Of a stretch of DNA of 64,000 bases, positions 48,831-59,797 are shown in pieces. The notes under the pieces were generated by a model. It saw only the letters and a list, made by a program, of their open reading frames with translations, was not told the DNA's origin and made no database searches. The DNA comes from Moniliophthora roreri. Its lineage: Eukaryota > Basidiomycota > Agaricomycetes > Agaricales > Marasmiaceae. Within the stretch, counting starts at the first letter, position 1. Each line of letters begins with the position of its first letter. A program made the translations under genes and the position numbers. Location of the stretch: assembly GCA_001466705.2 (NCBI GenBank), contig LATX02000208.1, positions 1 through 64,000 on the forward strand, given 5' to 3'.

Positions 48831-50430
48831 TAACACGCGTGCGGGTGTTGGGGGTCTAGCTCTTGTGCTGGCAGCGGCTTGGATCTTGGCCTGGTCACCG
48901 TCATTCACGACAGTCTCTGCTGGAACTCTAAGGAGCGGAACACCCTCCAAGATTGGATGACTGTGCATCCCGACCGTGTTCGTCTTGCCCTCCCAGAGCT
49001 TGAGCAAAATTTTGTGTGCGCGGAGCACCAGGGGGTTGGCAGGACCACACATGAGAGAAAAGTTGGAGATGGACATGTCCGGCGAGGCACTCATGGTGGT
49101 GAAACCTGCATAGTCGTACGGGGATACAGGGTTCGAGATGACCTCCTCCCATAGCCAGTTCAGATCACCAAACTGCAGGATACCCACGTCGAGGTAGACG
49201 CCGCCATACTTTAAGAGTAGCGGGTAGCGGATCAGGTCGGAGGTGTGCTGTAAAGCATATATGCCGTTGATCGACCTAGTGGTAAAGGCAGCGGGCACGA
49301 CGTCGGGAGATGATGTGTCAATGTAGCGCGAAGCATTGAGGGGAGACTCTGGGACATTGTCGATGATATGGATGGACCAGCCAAGTGGTGAGTACCGACG
49401 GTACCAGGCGAGAACACTGCGCAGGAGGTATGGAGGGAGAGTGCCAATGCCAGAATGCTAAAAGGCGAATATGGATTTGGAGCCTGTGGGACTTATCAGT
49501 GAGCTCCTTGCAAACCACGAATGATTTACCTGTGACTGGAAGGGCCGGGCATGTCAATGCTGTTGGGAGCGGGATATTATGAACGAGAGGCGGAGCTGCA
49601 GAGTCTGTGAGCACCGATGTTTCTGGGATCTGAGGGTAGTTCATTGCGAGAGGGTGAATGATAACAAACTTCCACTTACTTGAGATTATAATACGGTTCA
49701 ATCAGGGGGAGCAGAAGATATGGTTCCCAACCACCTCAACGCCACAAATTCTCGGGGTCAGTACCTTAGCACGCACCCTGGGCTCATCTGGGATCTAGGA
49801 TGAGCGCTAAAATATTCTCGAGCTCGTACTGATATCAAGACGAGCCCTCTAGGGGGCCTAGTAACGGATCATCAACATATAGGGAGGAGGTTATGAGTTA
49901 GTTGCAACTGGAAGGAAAGAAAGGAAAAAGGAAAGATGTAAGGGCGAAAAACGCGCACGGGCCAGCATTGGATTTGGGCGACACGTGGTCAATTCTCACG
50001 CTTCCCTTGCCCTTTCCCGTCCACGTTCGTGCACGAAGAGAATCTGACCCAACTTATTATCTCAATACTTTCTCTGATACACAGGTTCCGGGTACGCCTA
50101 GTACGGGAATACGTCGCTTCATTGATAAGTGGCCGCCAAGATCGAACTTCAATGGGCGCTATGATATCTTGATTCATCTGAGCCTCGGATTCATCACTGC
50201 ACCAATTGATACACGTGGACTGTGGCACGACATGAACCGGATACTGTTACAGGTACCACTCCAAGTCGTTCGTGACGAAGCTCGGAGAAGACGGAACTGC
50301 TGACTCTGGGCGGCTCGTTTCACTGGTAAGGTGTAACGGGCGTTTTTATCATCCGTAATACATACTAATTCACATGCGCGTCATTCATTCAGGATATTAG
50401 GACCCGGGAGCCCACATACGGCCAGCGTCC
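47730..50430. repeat. Segmental duplication, right copy
   Basis: Partner of 42,600-45,290. It ends near 50,430, exactly where CpG content collapses and the second CpG-poor island begins. Confidence 0.9.
48780..49644 (-). pseudogene. Glycosyltransferase copy 2, premature stop
   Basis: Near-identical to the gene at 43644-44508. In the second exon the codon TGG for the Trp of FAFWHSG (44324-44322 in copy 1) is TAG here (49460-49458). The stop lies about 47 residues from the start and removes the whole catalytic domain, including GGVYLD. The rest of the frame is still open (downstream ATG at 49298), so the inactivation looks recent. A short protein starting downstream would lack the N-terminal acceptor fold. 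Confidence 0.8.
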
Positions 50431-50439
50431 AGGCTTCCC

Positions 50440-52690
50440 AATACAATAGATAGGTCATGGCAGTGGCAATAGCCTCTCCATCAGATCAATAACATAATCT
50501 GATAAATGCAGTCAAACACTGAACAACAATGTTCATGTCAGGTATATAAATGTGGAGAGGTCGGCTCATGACTTACCTTGCAATGGAAGGAGTCAGACCT
50601 GAAGCATACACTGCAATTACAAAGGAGTTCCTGATAAAGTCCTTTGCAGTCACCAACACTGTGAGTAACTGCATTCGACTTTGTTACAGTCTAACATTAG
50701 AATTATAGATCCAGTGTCTCTTACATGGTCTGTGGCCAGATTGTCTTCATTTCATTGGATACTTGACTCTAATATTGTGTTAACAGGTGCATACCTTGTT
50801 CTGTTTGGAATATGCATCCACATTTTAACCAAACCATCCAATAAACAATACCACTGGTATTGTATTCCTATGACCATTCTCTTTGTCCTGGCTACTGCAG
50901 CTCTTGTCCTCAGTACTGTTATCTCAATAGAGCAGACCCTAGCAGGTGTCAATGGCAGTATGTCACATTTCCATGTTTACAGAATTACACCCAACTGACC
51001 AAAAAAAATATAGTACACTACAAGCTTTTTATTGTCAGAGTGGTGCTACTTAATGTTTCCAAGTCTGTCACATCCATTATTTTCCCTCCGAAAGCAGATT
51101 CTCAATGTTCGCAGTATAACTGCAGACACAGTTCTGGTAGGTGACTAGGGATTTTGACCACACAGAATACTTACAAAGAGATGTAAAGATATGGCGATGC
51201 TATCTTCTTTGGGGAAGACAGAAGAAAATCATTGCACTCCCATGTCTCTGTTGTTTAGCAAATAATAGTGTGTAGTTCATGATTTGAACATTAAGATCAC
51301 TCATACATGTTTACAGTTTTTGCAATTGTTTCTATCCCACTCTCAACTCAATCTGTGCCTTTGAGTCACATAATAGATGCAACAGGCCTGTTGGGATACT
51401 GGCTCTACTGGGCTTTTCTCCTTGCAACATTCTTGACCAACTTGATTTTGACATTGTTGATAGGTTTGATTCCTGTCATGTAAGTTAATACTACAGCTCT
51501 AACCAAGTTATAGCTGGCAGGATATTCTATATGAGTCGATGGGCTACAAAATATTATGGGAAAGATGCAAACAGGACTTACAGGACTGTTCTTGCCATAA
51601 GGTGAGCTTCAATTGCTTTTGACTGACTTGATGATAACCTTGTTATTAGCCTGGAATCAGGACTAATCTACCCTATTGCACTAATTATCTATGTCACAAC
51701 AATCATAAATCAAGTTCCATTGGACATACTCTTCCATTCTTCTCCAGCCCAGACAGCCTTAGCAGCTGCTGCTCAGTATTCATTGCACCAAATTATAGTA
51801 AGTCCTCAGCACTGTCATTTTATACCCAGCATGCACTTGTCTAATAAGCACTGCTCTAGAGCATTGCACCAACTCTAGTCATTGTGCGCATAGGCCTTGG
51901 AATCAGTGTTGAGAGTGCCAAAAGCTTTGTATCAACACCTTCAAGTCAGGTTCTGGATCCCAGTGAAAATGCGAGCAGCCCTCCCACCACTGATATCAGT
52001 CAGCCTACTACTCCAACAACACTTAGAGGAAGTGGAGCTCCAAATGCATCAGCAGTTGACATTGAGAATGGAGATCAGTCTCATCTGCCCAGTGTCCAAG
52101 GCTTCTCTATCCAAAAACCAACATGATTCACCCAGAGGCAGGATTTTGTATAATATCAAATTAGTACCTACCAACATATTCAAGTTATTCAACTGTAAAT
52201 TTTGGTACCATGGCTTGAACTGGCAGTGAGTGAGTGAATAATGAGGGAGAGTTGTACAAAGACTTTTGAATCTGTACAACTCTTGATAGTGGATATTGAT
52301 ACTTGCTGATTCAGTACACCACCAACCCAACATTGGACGCCATCAGTACGTGTCCAATTATGATCTGCATGTAAATTGACCATACATCCGGCATACAGCT
52401 TGCACGTGACTGGACCCCTGGAGAAAATGCTAAAACTTGAAATTGGTGTTCCTGACCCTCTCCCATGTCAGATTTGGCACCAAAGCAGAAATTACTTCCA
52501 GGATGGCTCTGAAGGCCCCCAGGGTGAGAGGATCTCACCAGGCTGGTGAATCATATTTTATTTTGATCTTGCATACTTGGAATTATGCTAGCACTCTAGT
52601 AAAACCAGAATCTATATTTGATGTGGGGTTGGGATCCCAAGACAGACAACAAATTGGTGCAAAAACATCAGGACAATGTGGATGATATAC
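50440..52690. other. Second CpG-poor island
   Basis: CpG nearly vanishes from about 50,440 to 52,690, with TpG and CpA frequent, as in the 1.1-16.3 kb island. Unlike that island, it carries an apparently intact gene. Sequence at about 52,440-52,545 looks like a CpG-mutated relative of the TIR element interior at 38,220-38,315 (CTCTCCCATGTCAGATTTGG versus CTTCCCATGTCGGATTCGG). Confidence 0.7.
50583..52126 (+). CDS. Seven-transmembrane protein of an expanded agaricomycete family
   Basis: Integral membrane protein, about 360 aa, function unknown. Nine exons join in phase: 50583-50660, 50709-50727, 50787-50945, 51039-51136, 51189-51267, 51317-51463, 51514-51601, 51650-51797, 51860-52126. Family signatures: PEAYTAITKEF near the start, QCLLHGAYLVLFGICI, YHWYCIPMTILFVLATAALV, NVRSITADTVLIWRCYLLW, GYWLYWAFLLATFLTNLILT, GRIFYMSRWA, SLESGLIYPIALIIYV, and IAPTLVIVRIGLG. 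Hydrophobic stretches allow seven helices, followed by a Ser/Thr/Pro-rich cytoplasmic tail. All splice sites and the frame are intact although the DNA is strongly CpG-depleted. The 19-nt second exon is unusual but required by the frame. Confidence 0.85.
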
Positions 52691-52791
52691 CTCCCTGGCT
52701 GGGAGTGGAACCCAGCTTTCGCGCGAATGAGTCATGTTTATAGGACTGGGATCATGACAGGCGCGTGTACTAACCGATATACTACCAGGGA
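52691..52791 (-). tRNA. tRNA-Asp (GTC)-like gene with 29-nt intron and altered T-loop
   Basis: Same mature arms as the tRNA at 37076-37160, but the bases between the anticodon stem halves number 36, implying a 29-nt intron. The T-loop reads TTCCA instead of TTCGA, changing the purine expected at position 57 to a pyrimidine. It may therefore be a poorly functional copy. The intron sequence is unrelated to that of the first copy. It lies at the right border of the CpG-poor island. Confidence 0.8.
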
Positions 52792-52906
52792 GTTAATATA
52801 AAAGTGTAATTTTACAATATTGCATGGACTGTCATTTATCGACGACAAATATACAATACAATAAACCAAAAACCATGTCCATGTTCGTTATGTATAGGGT
52901 ATATCC

Positions 52907-53353
52907 TCATAACAAACTAACAGTCAAATCCCCATGTACAGTCGCCCTCAACGAGACCACGACATCTAGGTTAACATCCAGCCTTAACGCCAACGCCCTC
53001 TCTTCCGCAGCATCACGAGCTTTATTCTTATGTGCGATTGCGGAATCGAATTCGTCGATACCAGGGAGTTGGTCGTGAAGAGGTAGACCGTTACTGAGAC
53101 CGTTGCCAATCTTGTTCAGAGGGTCAACGAGTTGATTGGGGTTGAGAGGAAGCCCATCGACTAGTTGATTTGGGTTAAGTGGGAGTCCATCGACGAGTTG
53201 AGCCGGGTTAAGGGGAAGACCACCTGATTTTCGTTGTCGAGGAGCAGGAGATTGTGAAGAAGAGGGTGATTGTGAGGGAACACGAGAACCATAACGACGA
53301 CGACCACCGCGGTGTTTGGGTTTACGTGTTTGAGTTGTTGGGGTGTCGGACAT
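52907..53353 (-). CDS. Small basic protein with eleven-residue tandem repeats
   Basis: Single-exon frame of 148 aa. The N-terminus is basic and Ser/Pro-rich (KPKHRGGRRRYGSR, SPSSSQSP). Then LVDGLPLNPNQ occurs about three times (about residues 45-78). The C-terminus, EERALALRLDVNLDVVVSL then ATVHGDLTVSLL, has the alternating pattern and HGDLT ending seen in many small basidiomycete proteins of unknown role. No signal peptide or membrane helix is visible. Function unknown. Confidence 0.75.
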   Translation of the reverse strand: MSDTPTTQTRKPKHRGGRRRYGSRVPSQSPSSSQSPAPRQRKSGGLPLNPAQLVDGLPLNPNQLVDGLPLNPNQLVDPLNKIGNGLSNGLPLHDQLPGIDEFDSAIAHKNKARDAAEERALALRLDVNLDVVVSLRATVHGDLTVSLL

Positions 53354-53619
53354 GCTCTTTTTTATTAGTGGGTGGGCTGCACGTTATCGTGAGTGTTGGA
53401 GAGAAGGATAGGTTAGGAGAGAAGGGGAAGGACGTACCTCAGCCTAGTCTGAGATATTGCGATTGTATTTGGGTGGGCTGGGGGTAGTTGTTCAGAATTT
53501 GAGCGTGACGAACGAGAAGACAGACGTTACCTTGTTGCCTAAAGTCAAGTCTCGACACCTCCAACGTGGGAGTTGGAAAGGAGGAATGGTTATCTCGTAG
53601 ATTAGGTCGGTTGATTTTG

Positions 53620-54680
53620 TTGAAACTCGGCAAGAAAGCGACGTCATGATGAGCGCGTTGGAGCGCGTTGTCAGGATTTTTAGCCTTTTCCCGGTAGTTG
53701 GGGTGAGTAACTGTAAGGCACGACGTCGATGGGGCGGTGAGTGATGGTCGTTGGAGTCAAAAGAGGCGTGGAAAGGGTGGGAATGTTGACGTCACTGCCA
53801 GTCCCATGGAAGAAAGGACAAGCCACGTTTCTCATTTTATGTCACCTGACTTTCTTCCTCCATAGCTTGAGGTGGTATATGGAGCACTAACCACTTATTA
53901 CAAGTCAAGAGAAACCGTAACGCCCACCCCTCTTCAAGATCCGCCCAATTCAAACTGATACCCTTCATTCTCCACATCTGACCGCCCCAAGCACTGCTTC
54001 AAGGGCAGATGTGATATTCTATACCACAGTATAGGTTTTTTTATGCTTTCCTTCCGCCGTAAAAAAGCATGGGGCAGTCGCATTTAGGGGCTTGCACATG
54101 ATGTAAATCGAGGTACGGCTTCGGACCTGGAAAAAAAGAAGACTAACGTCACCGCCAGCAGACACACATCTCATCCCGAGTTCGAGTCTCGACTCCAGCT
54201 CGACTCCCAGCAACTGCGCTCGGTACGCTCTTCCGCCGTTTGGACAGAATCTAATTTAATCATCATAACCACGCATCTCTAGTCCAAGCGTCGAATACCC
54301 AACAAGATCCGAGGCGGACTTCAGACGTAGTTTCAGGACACGAAGGCACACTTTTCAATGTCGGCTCATTCTAGGTAGGGTCTGTAACGTGTCGTCTCAA
54401 CGTCAGACCGGATCGTACAACCAGACCTCTTTGTATTCTGTGATAAGACGAGGTACGAAGACTAGTGACAGCAAAGCGGGTGAAAGCTATGATGCAACGG
54501 CCGAGATATACCATAACGGGATAGGCCCGTTACAGAGTCTGAACGATTTCACTCAAGGCTACAAGTTGGCTTATCGCGGTTTCACGACTCGGGCAGGACG
54601 GGCTGCGATTCAGGATTCAGGGAGACGAGGCTGGATTTGGGTGGGTACTTTGCGTTGGCCATTCCGATTTTGATCCATGT
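53620..54680. repeat. Block repeated at 62,545-63,060
   Basis: 53,625-53,810 (GTCATGATG, GTTGTCAGG, GTGAGTGATGGTC, GGGTGGGAATGTTGACGTCA) aligns with 62,560-62,735. 54,285-54,680 (CCAACAAGA, CAGACGTAG...TTTCAGGACAC, GACGAGGCTGGATTT) aligns with 62,850-63,060. The two copies flank the two terpene synthase genes on opposite sides, so the wider region was rearranged after duplication. No gene is recognised in it; the frame 54389-54673 is not conserved in the other copy. Confidence 0.55.
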
Positions 54681-54699
54681 TTCTTGATACGTACTCAAC

Positions 54700-55690
54700 A
54701 CAGAGAGAGAGAAAAAGAAAACACAGCTCGCCTCCTGAACGATTGCGGATACCTCCTTCCATCTCTATGTCGAGATCAGGAACATCCATGCCCTTTATGG
54801 TTCTCCTTGCGCCCTTCACAACATGGCTTCTCCGTCGGTAAATTCCGCAGTGTTTATATGTGAGTCTTCACACGAGTTTGGATATTCTTCTACTACTCTG
54901 ATATGTCCATAAGACTTCATCCGAGCACTACGGCTTGTACACACCGATAACTGACTGTTCGCCCATCAATATTTGCCAAGGGGTGCGATAGCAGTTAAGA
55001 TGCCGGCGTGTGATTATTTTATCTCTTGGACTGAAACAGCTGCTAACGACGATAAAGGTGAAGCACAGAGGGCGAAAAGAAGCAGCGAACTAAACAAGAC
55101 AATCTATCGATATCGAAAAACACTTGGTGATAAAGACAATTTCTCAGACTTGCCGCGGTAATCATATTATTCCGAAGAAATAGATTCAGTGAGTGATGAG
55201 GTCGGCCTCGGAAAGAGCGCTGAGCGCTGAGCGCCAAGCTTCCGCTTGCGGCCGTCTTTTTCCTACAAGGATTCCCCAGTACGGAAGGTAAAAGTTGTGG
55301 TCTAGGTCTTTTCATTTGGTTCCTTCCGCCGTTGGCTTCGCTCCCTCGCAGAGCCACACCGCCAGAAGTGATCCCAAAATTACTTTCGAATCCCAAGGGC
55401 ATCACCTCACCAGTATTCTGTCGCTCATTCGCTCAAAGTTCAATTTCTCGCTCACTTCGCAGCACCCACTTACGTTTGCGCAATACATCGACATGACACG
55501 TTGAATCGAATTCCGCATGTCAATGAATATGTCGTCAAGCAGTAGTATGCACCTCGCATAGGTGTATTCAACTTGTTTCATCTTTATATATTCTCACTCA
55601 GTCTACAATGGTGTGTGCAAAAGAGTTATGCGAATGAAGTAAATATGGTGACTAATGCAACTTGCACAGCTACCGTCGGGCCATCATAGG
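54700..55690. other. Intergenic, no gene recognised
   Basis: Open frames here are short and lack motifs. GCTGAGCGCTGAGCGC near 55,221 is a small tandem repeat. Confidence 0.45.
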
Positions 55691-55835
55691 ACGATATGAT
55701 AGGGGTTAGGACAAGCCTACGAAGATCCGCTATTCTAGGCAAGTACGGTCATCATGCCTTGTTTTGTGCCGCAATAGTATCCAAGGCTCCACTCATACGT
55801 TTCAACTATTTGCGTCTCCCCTGTCAGAACTTGCT

Positions 55836-55843
55836 TTAAATAC
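55836..55843 (+). promoter_or_regulatory. TATA-like box of terpene synthase copy 1
   Basis: TTTAAATA lies 98 bp before the ATG at 55941, followed by a CT-rich leader. The same position in copy 2 is split by a MITE, which also shows the original sequence here as the empty site. Confidence 0.5.
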
Positions 55844-55940
55844 TCAGCCACATTCAGCTTTCATTCTTCACTCGTTCTTCTTTCCTCTCTATCAGCTAAA
55901 CTACCTTCTTCTTTCTCTCTCTTTCTTTCAAACCATATCA

Positions 55941-57297
55941 ATGTCGTCCAACACCACCAGCATGACTCAAGCCTCCAAGGAATCCCTGGCCACCGTCGAT
56001 CAAGTGACATTCATTATTCGTGGATTCCTCGACCGACTACGCTATTCAGAGCCCGTCGTCTCCCAAACGGATCGTCAGTACCTCGAGAAGACCATTCACA
56101 GTGAATTTGCGCGATACGAACAGCACCATGGCGCTCACTACTCTGAATGGCTCAACCATACTGTCACCCCTTCTGTAGCCATGGCTCAGGCAAGTACCCA
56201 AATATTGTACCGACTCCGCAACCGGTACTTATCTAACGCTTCCACGCCAGTTATGCTATGGAACCCATGACATCAAAGTACAGCTGTACATGGCACGACT
56301 CACGGTGTATGTTTCAACCACACTCTTTTGCTCGAGAAGTTACTAACGGCTTTTTACATTGTACAGTTGGGCCATTTACTTTGACGACGTGATGTCTTCG
56401 TCTCTGGCTTCTCTCCAAAGGGATTTAATCTCCAACAACACCGATTCAGACGTTATAGTCGACTTCCGACGCTTCCTCCTCGACGCTTATCAAATATGGG
56501 ATCCCATCTCGGCCAACTTTATGAGTTCCAGTTGGATGGAATTCCTCAACGGTTGTGCGATTGAAGCAAGTGACGAGCTTGGTGCTATGGAGATCCAAAA
56601 AACGGCTATGTTCTGGCCAGACTACTTACGTTCGAAAACGGGTCTTGCACCCGCTTATACGTACGCCATCTTTTCGAAAGAGTTGCACCCCCAACTTTCG
56701 GCATATATCCAAACCATTGGAGATGCTAATCGGTTTATTGAACTCGCTAATGATGTGTTATCGTGCGTCGCAATACATTATCCGAAAGAAAACGGGGAAA
56801 GCTAACTCTTTAATTTTAGATTCTACAAAGAAGAGCTTGCGGGAGAAACCAACAATTATGTCCACACCCGCGCCTTCACGAGAGGAACATCTGCGATTCA
56901 GACACATCAAGAAGTTGCAGAGGAGCTTATTAGCATATATGAACGTGTTTGCGTGACTTTGGAAGGATTGGAGCTCGAGGCTTGGAAAACGTTTGTCAAC
57001 GGCTATCTGTAAGTTTTTTTTCCCCCTCCGAGATGAACGATAGCTATTCCATGTTATGCAGAAGAGATATCGTCTCGGAGAAATCTTGGCTTAATGTCGG
57101 CTCTTCTCTTGTACAATACATTCCATACATTCTTTTCATCAGTGTCAATCTTTCAGATTTACTCTTACGATACTCTTTTTTTTTTATCACTTTCTACAGT
57201 ACCCACAACAATCTTTGTAGATTGTTCGAATCCTCTTAGACGCAGTAAGCGTCTGAGGGGGAGCTAGATTACTTTTTTCATTCCGTAGATTTTCTAG
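55941..57297 (+). CDS. Sesquiterpene synthase, trichodiene-synthase (TRI5)-like, copy 1
   Basis: Class I terpene cyclase acting on farnesyl diphosphate (family knowledge). Exons: 55941-56189, 56251-56306, 56367-56762, 56820-57008, 57062-57095 and possibly 57289-57297 (about 310 aa). Without the last intron, reading continues to 57239 with a hydrophobic, unrelated tail (about 355 aa). The Asp-rich metal motif is YFDDVMSSS, and the second metal motif is NDVLSFYKEE (N-D-x-x-S-x-x-x-E). IWDPISANFMSSSWMEF is typical of the TRI5 family. The first intron uses a GC donor (CAG|GCAAGT). Both metal motifs are intact, so it should be active. Product cannot be predicted. No other terpene-pathway gene is seen nearby except the second copy. 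Confidence 0.87.
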
Positions 57298-57359
57298 TAT
57301 ACTTACTGTGTCTATCAGAGACTAACATCCTGATCCGTACATAATCAAGAAAGAAGAAA

Positions 57360-57900
57360 TATGGTTTTCCTCTACAGTACAAGCATTCAAATCATTCATA
57401 TTTCCGATTGCGTATGCGACACGAGTCTTTTAGGAAGCGAAAGCGGTTCAAGAGCCAGCCATGAGCAGAGAGTATCACCTGACAAGGTGACGTTAATCAC
57501 TGCCAAGGCATCAAGCTAGGGCTGTTCACTATATATACAGTAACGGTTATGACGGCCGCAGGCACCCATTAGGCACCAAAAGTTGAGATGACGTTGGAGA
57601 CGTGTTAGGTGCTTGTGGAGGCGAAGAAGGAGTGATAAGAAGCACAGAATGGGCGGAGCAGAGATTCTAGTGAGTCATTCGGTATCTCTACACCTTTCTG
57701 GACGTCCAAGTAATCAAGTAGCAATGGTATTTCGTGACCCAGTGTGGACCGTGACATATCGAGTCCTGTGAGTGACACCTGAGACACCTTACACTTTCCT
57801 AGCAGCTCAACATACCCTTCCCTTGAGTGTCGAGACATTCTGTGATGTTGTGGGAGCAGAGAGAGCACCATGATGAACCTTTCTGATTATCCGGAATCTA
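57360..57900. repeat. 3' flank shared by both terpene synthase copies
   Basis: This region aligns with 61,965-62,530. Shared strings include AAGCGGTTCA(A/G)GAGCCAGCCAT, GTGAGTCATT-GGTAT and CACCTTTCTGGAC-TCCAAGT. The minus-strand frame 57605-57871 is only partly open in the other copy, so I do not call a gene. Confidence 0.6.
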
Positions 57901-59341
57901 GCTCGAAATTTGCTCGGATCGTTTCTCAAAAGCCAATCCTACTAGTGGCAACCCAGACTAATCCATTCTCTAGCAATTTTGACGCGAAGCTCGCAATATC
58001 TTCGGGAAGTTGGGGCCAGGAAGTTGGTGACGTGGCAGGGAAAAGGGGAGACGGTGGTGGTTGAAAGGCGGGAGGCGGAGATGATGGTGGTTGAGAAGAA
58101 AGAGAAGAGCGCGGGAAAAGTTCAGGATAGGCCCGAGAAATTGAACAACGCACGGACCACAGAATGGCTCGGTTGATTTTTTTCTTGCTAAGTCCCACCA
58201 GATACATCAAATTTAAGATAGGTATGTGTCTAAGTTGTTTAGGATGAAGAGAAAGCCATTTCAGAGTTTTGTTGCCAGAACATTGAATGGACATCGGATT
58301 TGCCGCATTTCATCAGATGTCATCGGATGGCATCGACCCACATCTCGTTGGGTTTCCACCGCACCATCATATAGATAAGAAAAAAGGGCTCCGATGACCA
58401 TATATCGCGGCACCGTGAAGCCCTATACAATCAAGCATCTCAGATGCAGCTTGACATAGACGTGGATGAAAGAGAGGATAACAAGGATAAGATCGATGGG
58501 AAAACGCAAATCTGAATAGGGCTCCTGGCGGATCGGATTCGGATCCAATACGAATGTATCCGCTCGGATTGTTGTCGTCGAGGCCGCCATCCGCCATCTC
58601 GGCGGATGGGCGCTAACCTGGCGCTCGCTCCTGCGATAAAAATTTTGTCCTCCTCTCCGACGGCGCTCCGCCAGCCTCTGATATTTCGTTAATACCCCAA
58701 AAAGGCTCTGGGTTACCTTCTACAACAACACAGAATATCCATTTTAATGCATGAAGAACCTGGGGAGGACGAGAATTGGGAAATGAGTCGATATATTGTA
58801 TTGGGTCTTTCATGCCTTGTTCACTCTGATGGCTACCCTATAGACACTCTGTAGATGTCAGGTTGGATTAGCTCTGCTAGCACTCAGAAAGGATAAACTA
58901 CACGCCTTTCAATGGCAACCTGACTTAAATTCTTGCTACTGCCTGCATACTATTCTTTGGAGCTCAGCTGTGTAAAAGACTTGCCTGTCTCCTCGAGCTG
59001 AGAGCTTTAGAGTGATCAGAAATAATGTGTTTTGGTTATGTTAAGCGTAATTGAGGAAGGAGGACCGGCGCTTGTCGAGCGCTTCCTTTTTTCCACCTCC
59101 CGGAGGTGATGATATCATGAGAATGACCTTATGTATATGGTGGGAGGACCCCGGACCATGAGACCTAATGATGGATCTAGGTTCGGCATAAACACCCGCT
59201 GAAGGCGGAAACCCAGGGTAGGTTCAGCAAAAAGAGGCTTGAACAGTCACTGGTCTGAGGTATCACTCGAGGTTCACAGAAGACCTTCGGAGGAGTCCTG
59301 ATGAGCCACAGATAGTACAATGTGTTGACTACATAAGCTTA
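57901..59341. other. Intergenic, no gene recognised
   Basis: Short frames only. GGATCGGATTCGGATCC and repeated CATCGGAT/ATCCGCC strings near 58,300-58,600 might be remnants of a small inverted-repeat element. Confidence 0.4.
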
Positions 59342-59797
59342 GGTGCCGTTTGTTGGCACCACTTTGATACCCGGACGACTGGGATGGGTTGTCATCCGGG
59401 TAGGTCTCGGTCCAGAATGACGGCAAAATGGAGGTCGCACGGCCAAAAATTGCTATCCGACACTCATGTGACTGCGTGATCCAACGCGTCCTAAGCAAAG
59501 TTTCAAGCTAGTGTTGCTTCTCCAAAGCATACCTGACGTGTCAAATCTGTTGATCTCAGAGCCATATTAGTTAAAGTGTTATACAAGGCTCTTAAGATGG
59601 TGTCACAGTGGGGATGAACCTCAATCGAGCAGACACTTAGCAAATGCCATTGTGGGAATAAACTTGCCGTTGTGATGCCGCCAAATGCTCCGTCACGGTT
59701 CTCGGTCCTGGGCGCCTATGGCTGAAATGGGGACAAAAATGGTCCATTTTGTTTTTAGCGGGAAACGGGTTACAAAATGGTGCCGCCAAACAGGCCC
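59342..59797. mobile_element. Harbinger/Tourist-like MITE, TTA target site
   Basis: Ends GGTGCCGTTTGTTGGCACCA and, read inversely, GGGCCTGTTTGGCGGCACCA form imperfect inverted repeats of about 32 bp. TTA flanks both sides (59339-59341 and 59798-59800). The GGGCCTGTTTGG terminus with a TTA/TAA duplication is typical of PIF/Harbinger-derived MITEs. Length is 456 bp with no coding capacity. Confidence 0.7.

Noticed and set aside
50681..50998. Long open frame read straight through 50,681-50,998
   Set aside because: It runs through the 59-nt second intron (50,728-50,786); the spliced reading gives the family sequence QCLLHGAYLVLFG.
57605..57871. Minus-strand 88-codon frame downstream of terpene synthase copy 1
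   Set aside because: The equivalent region near 62,280-62,530 keeps only part of the frame; similarity is explained by segmental duplication.
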